Below are positions 25,823-33,320 of a stretch of 64,000 nt of DNA, one piece after another. The position numbers were made by a program, and so were the translations under genes. How positions within the stretch are numbered: the first letter of the stretch is position 1; the number at the start of each line of letters is the position of its first letter. Source of the DNA: Syntrophaceae bacterium. Its GTDB lineage: Bacteria; Desulfobacterota; Syntrophia; Syntrophales; Smithellaceae. The notes under the pieces were generated by a model. That model searched no databases. It saw only the letters and a list, made by a program, of their open reading frames with translations, and had not been told where the DNA came from. Location: positions 1 through 64,000 of the forward strand of contig JAHDKI010000029.1 of the NCBI GenBank assembly GCA_018436925.1. The letters run 5' to 3'.

Positions 25823-25856
25823 CGAAAAACCCAAACGCCGCAGGAGCTGACCGCGC
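25823..25856 (+). pseudogene. short duplicate of the MmeI-type gene 3' end (fragment 1)
   Basis: This 34-nt stretch matches the end of the restriction enzyme gene and the start of its small partner (24460-24493) at 29 of 34 positions, including the stop region. Too short to be functional; it marks a former tandem copy. Confidence 0.5.
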
Positions 25857-25880
25857 AACCCACACCATCGCAAACAGCAG

Positions 25881-25960
25881 GGCGCGTTCCCCTTCGGCTG
25901 CGCTCGCGCTGACGCCAGAACGCGCCGCGTTTCGGATCGCCAGGGAGAGCGATCCCTACC
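25881..25960. repeat. BIME-like repeat, copy 1
   Basis: This segment of about 80 bp contains a GGCGCGTTC/GAACGCGCC inverted pair and then a GGATCGC/GCGATCC hairpin followed by CTACC. A second copy at 27087-27165 is nearly identical. The terminal hairpin-plus-CCCTAC pattern recurs upstream of cas3 (62160-62272). Confidence 0.65.
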
Positions 25961-26094
25961 TTCATCGGAAGATTTAGAATGCCCTTGCCTGATTTACCCC
26001 CGTTCAAATGAAGAACACGCGACACAAAATACCTCTTGAAATTCAAATAAGTATCGCCTATTGATAATTATCAGTTCCATATGGGTTGAGAAGA

Positions 26095-26493
26095 ATGAAT
26101 AAATCCATGCAAAAAACAATTGATTACTGGCTGGAAGAGAGCGACGAGGCTTTTAAAGTTGCCGAACATCTTTTCGATAAGAAAGACTATTCGTATTCCC
26201 TGTTCTTTGGTCACCTTGCTGTCGAAAAATTGCTCAAGTCAATTTATATTCACAGAAAAGGTGAGCATGCTCCGCAAATCCATAATTTGGTCAGGCTTGC
26301 CCAGCAAGCCGGGCTTGTGCTGAGCGCCGGGCAAATAGAATCACTCAACAAGATTACCGCATATAATCTGGAAGCAAGATATCCTGACGAGAAACGCAGT
26401 TTTCGCCTGAAATGTACGGAACCATTCACATCTGCACAACTGACGGAAATCATGGAGATCATAAAATGGCTCAAATCGACGATGACGTCTTAG
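26095..26493 (+). CDS. HEPN-domain protein (toxin of HEPN-MNT pair)
   Basis: This 132-residue all-helical protein of the HEPN family (COG2250 type) begins MNKSMQKTIDYWLEESDEAF. Conserved features are the helix GHLAVEKLLKSIYIHRKG, the P.IHNL segment and the ARYPDE loop. HEPN proteins paired with a minimal nucleotidyltransferase act as RNase-like toxins neutralised by AMPylation. A TTG three codons earlier is possible, but the ATG at 26095 is preferred. It overlaps the antitoxin gene by 28 nt, which indicates co-translation. Confidence 0.85.
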   Translation: MNKSMQKTIDYWLEESDEAFKVAEHLFDKKDYSYSLFFGHLAVEKLLKSIYIHRKGEHAPQIHNLVRLAQQAGLVLSAGQIESLNKITAYNLEARYPDEKRSFRLKCTEPFTSAQLTEIMEIIKWLKSTMTS

Positions 26494-26786
26494 GCAAAGT
26501 TCGGACATTTATTAGAAAACTCAAAGAAAGCGGTATCGCCGTGGAGTCGGCATATCTGTTCGGCTCCTATGCAACCCATCACGCGGGGCGATGGAGCGAT
26601 ATTGATGTGGCGGTTGTGTCACCAGATTTTTCTGATGACCGGTATGACGAACGGCTCCGCCTGATGAAACTTTCCACGGAGATTGACAATCGCATCGAAC
26701 CCGTTCCTTTTCATTCAGATGACTTTAATGACACAGACCCCCTGGTGGATGAAATTAAAAAGAGCGGCATTTCTCTTTTGTCATAA
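26466..26786 (+). CDS. MNT minimal nucleotidyltransferase (antitoxin of HEPN-MNT pair)
   Basis: This 106-residue nucleotidyltransferase-fold protein has the catalytic pattern LFGSYATHHAGRWSDIDVAV (GSY...W-S-D-I-D), giving the two metal-binding aspartates. It should transfer a nucleotide onto the HEPN partner. ATG at 26466 has GGAGAT 6 nt upstream and lies within the 3' end of the HEPN gene. The pair is inserted between fragments of the MmeI-type gene. Confidence 0.88.
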   Translation: MAQIDDDVLGKVRTFIRKLKESGIAVESAYLFGSYATHHAGRWSDIDVAVVSPDFSDDRYDERLRLMKLSTEIDNRIEPVPFHSDDFNDTDPLVDEIKKSGISLLS

Positions 26787-26868
26787 ATCAACAGATCATT
26801 GTATTGCGGCGTCGTTCTCCCTGCGCTCGAATACTTCCCGTTTTGTTTTATATAGCAGGAGGCACCGC

Positions 26869-27067
26869 GCTTGCCGATCTCTACGATCCGCCCATCATGC
26901 CACCCATTTTGCTCAAGGGCCACCAGACGCTCGACCGCGCCGTGGATGCCGCCTGCGGCAAAACCACTTTCAAAACCGAAGCCGAACGTGTGGCGTTTCT
27001 CTTTGATCTCTACTCGAAATACACCAGCCTTTTAACCCAAATGCCGCAGGGGCTGATCGCCTGCCCG
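26869..27067 (+). pseudogene. C-terminal remnant of a second MmeI-type gene (fragment 2)
   Basis: The frame encodes LADLYDPPIMPP, HQTLDRAVDAACGKTTFKTE and AERVAFLFDLYSKYTSLL, nearly identical to the last 60 residues of the enzyme at 21750-24488. The nucleotide match continues past the stop region into the small partner's start. Upstream there is no trace of the rest of the gene, so it is a truncated duplicate. Confidence 0.85.
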
Positions 27068-27086
27068 AATAGCATCACAAACGGTA

Positions 27087-27165
27087 GGGCGCGTTCCCGT
27101 TCGGCTGCGCTCGCGCTGAAGCCCGAACGCGCCGCCTGTCGGATCGCCAAGGGGAGCGGTCCCTG
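27087..27165. repeat. BIME-like repeat, copy 2
   Basis: This matches the repeat at 25881-25960 over about 80 bp with few differences, including the GGCGCGTTC/GAACGCGCC pair and a slightly decayed GGATCGCC/GGAGCGGTCC hairpin. Each copy follows a fragment of the MmeI-type gene's 3' end, so the duplicated unit probably included both. Confidence 0.65.
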
Positions 27166-27190
27166 CATTCACAGGGAAATCGCAATTCCG

Positions 27191-27682
27191 CTAGGAAGCG
27201 AACGTCGCCACCCAGTGGCCGACCCAGTGGGTTACGAAAATGACGACGACGGCGATTAGAAGATGCTCGCCGATAATTTTCCAGGGTCTCTCCCCCTGCG
27301 CTTTCGCGATGACATAGCTTAACACCGCCAAAATGGATAACCCCCAGGCAACGCTTACGACAATAGCTGTTTCCAGCGGCAGCAGGAGGACCGGAACAAT
27401 GAAGGTAAGCGCAAAGCTGAATTTCGCCAAAAACGTGGCGATCGTGGCGCACCAGACTTCCCAGGTCGTATGAACGTTTTCCGACTCTTCCGACACGTGA
27501 ATGCCCAGCGCATCGGAAAAGGCGTCGGCAATGGCAATGGTAACAATGCCGCCCAGAACGATCATCTTCGACCCCGAGCCGGAATTGAGCCCGATCATCA
27601 ACCCCATCGTGGTGATGACGGCGGAGGTCAGCCCGAAGGTCATGCCGGTACGAAGCGAATCCTTGATTCCCATGTCTTTCAT
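27191..27682 (-). CDS. VIT1/CCC1-like membrane protein
   Basis: This membrane protein of about 163 residues begins MKDMGIKDSLRTGMTFGLTS and has about five hydrophobic helices. The pattern GLTSAVITTMGLMIGL, then IADAFSDALGIHVSEESE, resembles the VIT1/CCC1 family of iron/manganese transporters, though shorter than usual. The ATG at 27682 has GGAGGATG upstream and overlaps the stop of the preceding methyltransferase (ATGA), so the two are translationally coupled. Transport function is inferred from family only. Confidence 0.65.
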   Translation of the reverse strand: MKDMGIKDSLRTGMTFGLTSAVITTMGLMIGLNSGSGSKMIVLGGIVTIAIADAFSDALGIHVSEESENVHTTWEVWCATIATFLAKFSFALTFIVPVLLLPLETAIVVSVAWGLSILAVLSYVIAKAQGERPWKIIGEHLLIAVVVIFVTHWVGHWVATFAS

Positions 27683-28308
27683 TGATTCATCCTCCAGGAC
27701 ACACCCGGCGCATCCGCCTGAGTGCGGTAGTTTTCTAATTGTGCACAATAGCTGCCGAATCCCAACATTCTGCGTTTTCTTTTGATCGAAAATCCGTTAT
27801 CGAGCAGTTCTTCTTCAAATCCGCTGAGAGAGAAATCCGATGCCGGATGGCCCCAGGAAAAAAGTCGGTCAAATTTCGCAATCACGGTTCCACCCGGCTC
27901 CTCAACAAAGATTTTGCCCCCGCCGGCAAGAACCCGCCTGCATTCACGGATCACTTTGCGCCACTCCGGAATGTGGTGCAGGATGCCGAATACCACGACA
28001 ATATCCTTGCTGCCGGAGCCAATGTCTTTCATATCGGCGGCGTCCATGACCCGAAATTCGTAACCGGGGAGACACCATCGGGCAGTCAGCTCGATTTGCT
28101 CCTGCATCAGATCGATTCCGAGATAGGATTTCGGCTTGAGGCTTGACAACAAAATCGCGCCATAGCCCGATCCGCACCCGATTTCCAGAATATGTTTGTT
28201 TTCTTCCGTTAATCCCAGCGATCTGAAGTTTCGAAATTCCAGATGTTTTTGAAAAAACCTCCGGACGGGATGATTCATGGCTTTAAATTCTACACGGCTT
28301 AATCTCAT
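27679..28308 (-). CDS. class I SAM-dependent methyltransferase
   Basis: This 209-residue protein has motif I LEIGCGSGYGAILLSS at about 40-55, the acidic motif II SYLGIDLMQEQ and VVFGILHHIPEW further on. The substrate is unknown. It lies in a leftward unit: MarR regulator, ICMT-like methyltransferase, this gene, then a VIT1-like protein overlapping its stop codon. Spacing to the ICMT-like gene is 16 nt. Confidence 0.85.
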   Translation of the reverse strand: MRLSRVEFKAMNHPVRRFFQKHLEFRNFRSLGLTEENKHILEIGCGSGYGAILLSSLKPKSYLGIDLMQEQIELTARWCLPGYEFRVMDAADMKDIGSGSKDIVVVFGILHHIPEWRKVIRECRRVLAGGGKIFVEEPGGTVIAKFDRLFSWGHPASDFSLSGFEEELLDNGFSIKRKRRMLGFGSYCAQLENYRTQADAPGVSWRMNQ

Positions 28309-28324
28309 GATAATGCCTCCGATT

Positions 28325-28930
28325 TTAAATATACCGCCGAACCTGCGACGTATACCTGTGATAAGGCTCTCCGTAGTGTTCCGCCAGGAAGATCTCCTCC
28401 TGCCGGATCTGCAGGTGGAAGCCGAAAATCATGATGACAGAGGAAATCAAGAAAAACCAATTGCCGTTTATCAGAAAGGTCCCCAGAAAATAGAGATTCA
28501 TGGAAAAAAATATGGGGTTTCTTGAAAGAGAGAATATTCCGGAGGTGACTAGCCCGCCGGGCTGATCGGTATCGATCCCCACGCGCCATGAGGTTCTAAA
28601 TGCCACCAGCGCCAAAGCAAATATCACAACACTCAGCAACAATATTGCCGAACCCGCATAGGAAAGGAAGGTATGCGCAAAAAGCGGCGTCGTAAGGATC
28701 GACGGCAGAAATTGAAGATTCTCGAGATGCAGCGCGCAGATCAATATTTGAAACAGCCATAAGGGAAAAAACAAAAAGAAACTTTTTTCCAGGGCGGCGG
28801 CAAGCCCCCTTTTCCCGCTTCCCAGTCGAAATACCTGCGTGCCCTTTTGGGCCAACCGCACGGATCGACCGATAAATATCGCCAGAAAGATGACCAATGT
28901 GACGATTTGTAGATAATCAAAATAATTCAT
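28325..28930 (-). CDS. isoprenylcysteine-carboxyl-methyltransferase-like membrane enzyme
   Basis: This 201-residue integral membrane methyltransferase of the ICMT/PEMT superfamily has four to five hydrophobic helices. The C-terminal family signature reads SWRVGIDTDQPGGLVTSGIF, SLSRNPIF, then QEEIFLAEHYGEPYHRYTSQ. Bacterial members methylate lipids or small molecules; the substrate here is unknown. The gene is the first structural gene after the MarR regulator and carries that regulator's operator just upstream. Confidence 0.85.
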   Translation of the reverse strand: MNYFDYLQIVTLVIFLAIFIGRSVRLAQKGTQVFRLGSGKRGLAAALEKSFFLFFPLWLFQILICALHLENLQFLPSILTTPLFAHTFLSYAGSAILLLSVVIFALALVAFRTSWRVGIDTDQPGGLVTSGIFSLSRNPIFFSMNLYFLGTFLINGNWFFLISSVIMIFGFHLQIRQEEIFLAEHYGEPYHRYTSQVRRYI

Positions 28931-28945
28931 AGAACCTCCATTTAA

Positions 28946-28963
28946 TTAGTTAGCTAAAACTAA
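28946..28963. promoter_or_regulatory. MarR operator, copy 1
   Basis: TTAGTT and AACTAA are separated by 6 nt, a perfect 6-bp inverted repeat. It lies in the 51-nt gap between the MarR gene and the ICMT-like gene and is identical in its arms to the box at 29418-29435. Confidence 0.65.
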
Positions 28964-28981
28964 CTAGTGGGCCAAAATTTT

Positions 28982-29401
28982 TTACATTTTCGATACCATC
29001 TTGTTCAAAATCGTCACCAGCGCCTTCAGATCCTTTTCGTCGAGATTCTGACTAAACAGATCGGCAATCTTCTGGTGGGTGTCGCTATGCATCTGCACCA
29101 GCTTTCTGCCTTTGGCCGACAAATGCACATGAAAGGAGCGCCGGTCTTCGTCCGATTGAAATTTCTGAACATAGCCCTTACCGGCGAGCTTCTCGACGAT
29201 CGCCGTGACGGATGGCTTGCTCAATTTCAGCGCCTGGGCGATTTCTCCCAGGTTGGGGTTGCCCAGCCGGTGGATCGCATCGACATATTCAAGCTGACGC
29301 GCGGTAAAGCCTTCATCCACATACTGCTGAACGAACTGCATTTCCCAATCGCCGACGAGCTTCGTCAGGATTTCGATTAACTCCACCAGAGAATAGGCCA
29401 T
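28982..29401 (-). CDS. MarR-family transcriptional regulator
   Basis: This 139-residue winged-helix regulator has a recognition helix in LGEIAQALKLSKPSVTAIVE, followed by the wing segment KFQSDEDRRSFHVHLSAKGR. MarR dimers bind short palindromes and respond to small ligands. Both the gene's own promoter and the gap after it carry the palindrome TTAGTT-N6-AACTAA, so it probably represses itself and the downstream methyltransferase genes. Confidence 0.88.
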   Translation of the reverse strand: MAYSLVELIEILTKLVGDWEMQFVQQYVDEGFTARQLEYVDAIHRLGNPNLGEIAQALKLSKPSVTAIVEKLAGKGYVQKFQSDEDRRSFHVHLSAKGRKLVQMHSDTHQKIADLFSQNLDEKDLKALVTILNKMVSKM

Positions 29402-29417
29402 GAGCTACCCTTTTTTG

Positions 29418-29435
29418 TTAGTTTGCGTGAACTAA
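29418..29435. promoter_or_regulatory. MarR operator, copy 2
   Basis: TTAGTT-TGCGTG-AACTAA, with the same 6-bp arms and 6-nt spacer as copy 1. It overlaps the -10 box of the predicted leftward promoter of the MarR gene. Confidence 0.7.
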
Positions 29436-29462
29436 ATACACCGACGATCCTCTCTTGTCAAC
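29434..29462 (-). promoter_or_regulatory. predicted promoter of the marR operon
   Basis: On the minus strand TTGACA (29462-29457), a 17-nt spacer and TATTTA (29439-29434) form a near-consensus promoter. Its -10 box overlaps the MarR operator. Confidence 0.7.
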
Positions 29463-29534
29463 AATTTTTTCGTAGCTCGTTAATCCCTGCCTTCATATCG
29501 AGGCCACAGCCTGACCCATCGGGTCTATCTTGAA

Positions 29535-29562
29535 ACTTAAAACCTTAAACCTGGAACTTGTC
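29535..29562. repeat. period-7 tract A
   Basis: Four consecutive 7-nt units (ACTTAAA, ACCTTAA, ACCTGGA, ACTTGTC) share an ACYT head. The same kind of tract recurs at 36819-36888 and 62484-62588. Confidence 0.55.
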
Positions 29563-29724
29563 TTGCCCCTGTGCCCGGCCTAACGGCTTGACTTTCGGCG
29601 ACTTCGGAGTAAACTCTCAAGAAACCGAAACATTTGCCGATATCAACTTAGATTCACGACAGTGTCGCATCTTTGCCTTGCGATTCCGACGGACCGATGT
29701 CATTCCAGAGACGGAGCAGACGAA

Positions 29725-32691
29725 ATGCCGCAAAAACCCATATCCAGAAAGTCCAAGGCCCGCCCGACGCGGCGCGCGGCACAAAAGAAAACCGCAAAGG
29801 CCGGGCAGGCGGCTTGCGTCTATCGCCGGATTGTCGACGATCACGAAGACGGCATCCTGATTTTCGACGCTGAAACGGGCCGCATTGTGGATGTCAACGC
29901 GTCTTTCGCGCGGATGCTTCAATGCAACCGGAAAGAATTTCTGGACGGAAACATCCCCGACCTTTTTTTGCCTGAGGATAAAGCCGGTTTTGCCGACGCC
30001 GTGGCAAAGCTCAAAAGACGCAAGGAACTTCGCCACGATTTCCTGCCGCTGAAAGCCAAAGACGGCAAGCGCATAGACGCCACCTTCTCCTGCCGGCTTA
30101 TCGAGGTCCGCAACAAACCGTATGTTGAATGCATTGTACACGAAAAGAAGAAAAGAAGCCCCGGCAAAGACCACGGCTTGCAATCCGCGGAGCAGCCCTC
30201 GCGCGAGCTTCTCGACAACATCAGCAGTTGTGTCGTCATCTACGACGCCGCGCCCGACGGCAAAGATTTCATCATCAAAGATTTCAATCGGACGGTTCGG
30301 ATCAAGGAAAAAATCACCCGGAAAGCCGTCATTGGCCGCTCTGTTTTAAAGGTTTTCCCCGGCATTCGCGACATGGGCCTGTGGGACGTTTTCGAGCGCG
30401 TCTGGAAAACCGGCCACTCCGAACATTATCCCTCCCATCATTACGCAGACGATAAGCGGCAGGGCTGGAAGGACAATTATGTCACCCGGCTTCCTTCCGG
30501 AGAGCTGCTTGTTATCTATGACGACGTCACGGATCAGGTGCTGTCTCGCCAGGCGCTCGAGCAAAGCGAAGAAAAATACCGATCCATGCTAGAAAGCCTT
30601 GAAGACGGCTATTACGAGGTGAACCTCAAAGGCAACCTGACCTTTTTCAATGACGCGCTTTGCCGGATCAACGGCTATTCCCGTCAAGAGATGATCGGCA
30701 TGAATTACCGCGCATACACTGGCGCCGATGCGGCCGACAGGGTCTTTACGGCCTTCCATGCGGTGTACAAAACCGGAAAACCGGGAAAGGGGTTGGACTA
30801 TGAGATCACCGGCAAAGACGGCGCAAAAAGATTCGTGGATACCTCCATTGTCCCCATCAAAGATACAAACGGGGCCGTCGTAGGCTTCCGCGGCATTGTC
30901 CGGGACATCACAGCGCGCAAAAACGCCGAAGAGTCGTTGCGGGAAAGCGAGGAAAGATTCCGCCAGGCGTTTTCCAGCACCTCGGACATCATCTTTATTC
31001 TCGATGCCTCGTTAACCATTACCAGCATCACGCCCAGCGTGGAACACATCATCGGATACAAACCCGAAGAGCTCATCGGAAAACGGATCGACGAGCCTCA
31101 TGTCATGACGCCGGAGTCGCTGGCACGGGCCGGCGCAAACACCCTTGAAGTGCTGGCGGGTAAACCGGTTGTGAACGCCGTCTATGACTTCATCGCCAAA
31201 GACGGATGCATCATGATCGGCGAGGTGACGGCCTCGCCCATTTATAAAAACGGAGACGTGATCGGACTGATCGCCATCGCCCGCGACGTCACACAGCGCA
31301 AACAGGCCGAAGACGCCCTCAGGCAAAATGAATACTACCTGCGCAAGTCCCAGGAAGTGGCGCATATGGGCTCTTACGAGTTCGACGCGAAAACCGGCCG
31401 CTGGATCAGTTCGCCCATCCTCGACCAGATTTTCGGCCTTAAGGCGGATGACGTCAAGGATATCAACGGATGGCTTGACCTCATTCATCCGGATGATCGC
31501 GACGCCATGCGCCTTTACCTGACAGAGCACGTTATCAGGAATAAAAACAATTTCGAAAAAGAATACCGCATCATTCGCCGCAGCGACCAAGAAACGCGCT
31601 GGGTTTACGGCATGGGCGAGTTGACGTTCGACGAAAACGGCCAAACCGATAAAATGATCGGCACGATTCAAGACATTACCGAACGCAGACGACTGGAAGA
31701 CGAAGTTCTCCGCAGCGAACTCAAATACCGCTCCATCGTCGAAAACGCCCAGGAAGGCATTTTTCAGATTCTTCCCGGCAGCCGCAGGCTTTCCGTCAAT
31801 CCGGCGCTGGCCGCCATGCTTGGCTTCGCGTCCCCGGGCGAAGCGGAACAAGCCGTCACCAATCTTCCTAAACAGGTCTATGTTCGTCCCGATGACTACT
31901 GGGCCTCCGTGGAAACCCTGAACCAAGAAGGCAGGCTCAGCGGCTTTGAAACCGAGTTTTACCGCAAGGACAAAAGCCGCATCTGGGTCAACATGAGCGT
32001 GAGCGCCGTGAAGGACGGCGCAAGCGGCGAGCTGTATTATCACGGCATTATTGAAGACATCACGGAAAAGAAAAACCTGGAAAAGGAACGCCAGGACAGC
32101 ATCGACCGTCTGCGCAAATCGCTGGGCGCCACCATCCGGGCCATGGCCGCCACGGTTGAAACCCGCGACCCCTACACGGCGGGGCACCAGCGCCGAGTGG
32201 CCGATCTGGCGCGGGCCATCGCCACGGAAATGAAACTCTCGAGGGATCAGATCGACGGCATTCGCCTGGCGGGCATCATCCACGACATCGGTAAAATCTC
32301 CATTCCCTCGGAAATTCTGACCAAGCCCACAAGACTGACCGAATTGGAATTCGAACTGATTAAAACCCATTCCGAATCCGGATACAACATTCTCAAAGAC
32401 ATCGAATTTCCCTGGCCGATCGCCCGGATCGTTCTGGAACACCATGAACGCATCGACGGATCAGGCTACCCTCAGGGGCTCAAGGGAGAAGACATTCTGA
32501 TGGAGTCGAAGATCATCGCCGTAGCCGATGTCGTAGAAGCCATCTCATCGCACCGGCCCTACCGGCCCGCCTTCGGGATGGCCCCCGCGCTTGATGAAAT
32601 CACCAAAAACCGCGGCGTGATTTATGATCCGGACGTGGTCGCCGCCTGCCTGAAACTCTTTGAAGAAAACCGCTACAAAATGCCGGAGTGA
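29725..32691 (+). CDS. six-PAS sensor with HD-GYP phosphodiesterase domain
   Basis: This is a soluble protein of about 988 residues with no membrane segments. Six PAS-type domains lie at about 33-145, 160-275, 284-405, 411-530, 535-650 and 666-790, followed by an HD-GYP domain at about 800-985 (HDIGK with H853-D854; HHERIDGSGYP from about 906). HD-GYP enzymes hydrolyse cyclic di-GMP. The chain of PAS domains would sense redox state, ligands or light-like cues in the cytoplasm. ATG at 29725 follows GGAG by 9 nt. Lacks a GGDEF domain. Confidence 0.9.
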   Translation: MPQKPISRKSKARPTRRAAQKKTAKAGQAACVYRRIVDDHEDGILIFDAETGRIVDVNASFARMLQCNRKEFLDGNIPDLFLPEDKAGFADAVAKLKRRKELRHDFLPLKAKDGKRIDATFSCRLIEVRNKPYVECIVHEKKKRSPGKDHGLQSAEQPSRELLDNISSCVVIYDAAPDGKDFIIKDFNRTVRIKEKITRKAVIGRSVLKVFPGIRDMGLWDVFERVWKTGHSEHYPSHHYADDKRQGWKDNYVTRLPSGELLVIYDDVTDQVLSRQALEQSEEKYRSMLESLEDGYYEVNLKGNLTFFNDALCRINGYSRQEMIGMNYRAYTGADAADRVFTAFHAVYKTGKPGKGLDYEITGKDGAKRFVDTSIVPIKDTNGAVVGFRGIVRDITARKNAEESLRESEERFRQAFSSTSDIIFILDASLTITSITPSVEHIIGYKPEELIGKRIDEPHVMTPESLARAGANTLEVLAGKPVVNAVYDFIAKDGCIMIGEVTASPIYKNGDVIGLIAIARDVTQRKQAEDALRQNEYYLRKSQEVAHMGSYEFDAKTGRWISSPILDQIFGLKADDVKDINGWLDLIHPDDRDAMRLYLTEHVIRNKNNFEKEYRIIRRSDQETRWVYGMGELTFDENGQTDKMIGTIQDITERRRLEDEVLRSELKYRSIVENAQEGIFQILPGSRRLSVNPALAAMLGFASPGEAEQAVTNLPKQVYVRPDDYWASVETLNQEGRLSGFETEFYRKDKSRIWVNMSVSAVKDGASGELYYHGIIEDITEKKNLEKERQDSIDRLRKSLGATIRAMAATVETRDPYTAGHQRRVADLARAIATEMKLSRDQIDGIRLAGIIHDIGKISIPSEILTKPTRLTELEFELIKTHSESGYNILKDIEFPWPIARIVLEHHERIDGSGYPQGLKGEDILMESKIIAVADVVEAISSHRPYRPAFGMAPALDEITKNRGVIYDPDVVAACLKLFEENRYKMPE

Positions 32692-33320
32692 AAAAGAGAA
32701 AACGATGATCTCACATCGCCACTTAATACCTCTGTTGCATAGAGCTTTCAGAAAGCTGTCTATACTAAATCCTGAACGGTATTCTATGCTGCAAAAAATG
32801 GGAAAAGGTCCCTCGATTCTCCGCTTGCATATAGAGAAGAGAAATTGTCAGAATTTAAAACCATTTACTGCAGACGTCTAATAATTGAACGTAGAGATTC
32901 TATTAAGCAATGAAAACCCGGCGCCAAATTGGTTTTTGGCAGGATCTCCGAGGTTCAATGGACAAACATTCATGAAAGCGTATGACCTTTGGCAGGAGTT
33001 TGGCCCAAGCCTTAAATATGAGGCGTGTAGCTCGACAACGCGATTCAGATGTCTTTGGACGGAGTTTTCCTGACACAAGATGTAAAGACGATCATGAGCC
33101 ACGACAACTTCCTGCTGGAAGTACGATGTTCTTCCTGATCACCATCAAAACGTTAGTCTTGAAAATCATTCAACCTTTTAATCAGCAATAAATAATGCCT
33201 TGTGATTGCTCTTTTTTTTTGAAAAAAATGAATAGTGCTATAATCCAATCAATCATAAAATGAATTTTGAGTATTAACTGCTTACTAAACCAAGGGAATT
33301 CATTTTTTTTAGGGGAAAAG
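32692..33320. other. AT-rich region with no intact gene
   Basis: About 630 nt of AT-rich sequence lie between the HD-GYP gene and the membrane protein. Short frames (for example one reading NGQTFMKAYDLWQEFGPS near 32965-33015) look protein-like but have no start signal and end soon, so they may be decayed gene pieces. No RNA gene or clear promoter was recognised. Confidence 0.45.

Noticed and set aside
26804..27259. 151-codon frame as an intact small gene
   Set aside because: Only its middle resembles the MmeI-type C-terminus; both ends are non-coding repeat sequence, so it is a gene fragment.
31012..32445. 477-codon frame antisense to the PAS/HD-GYP gene
   Set aside because: Antisense shadow; no start signal and no recognisable domain.
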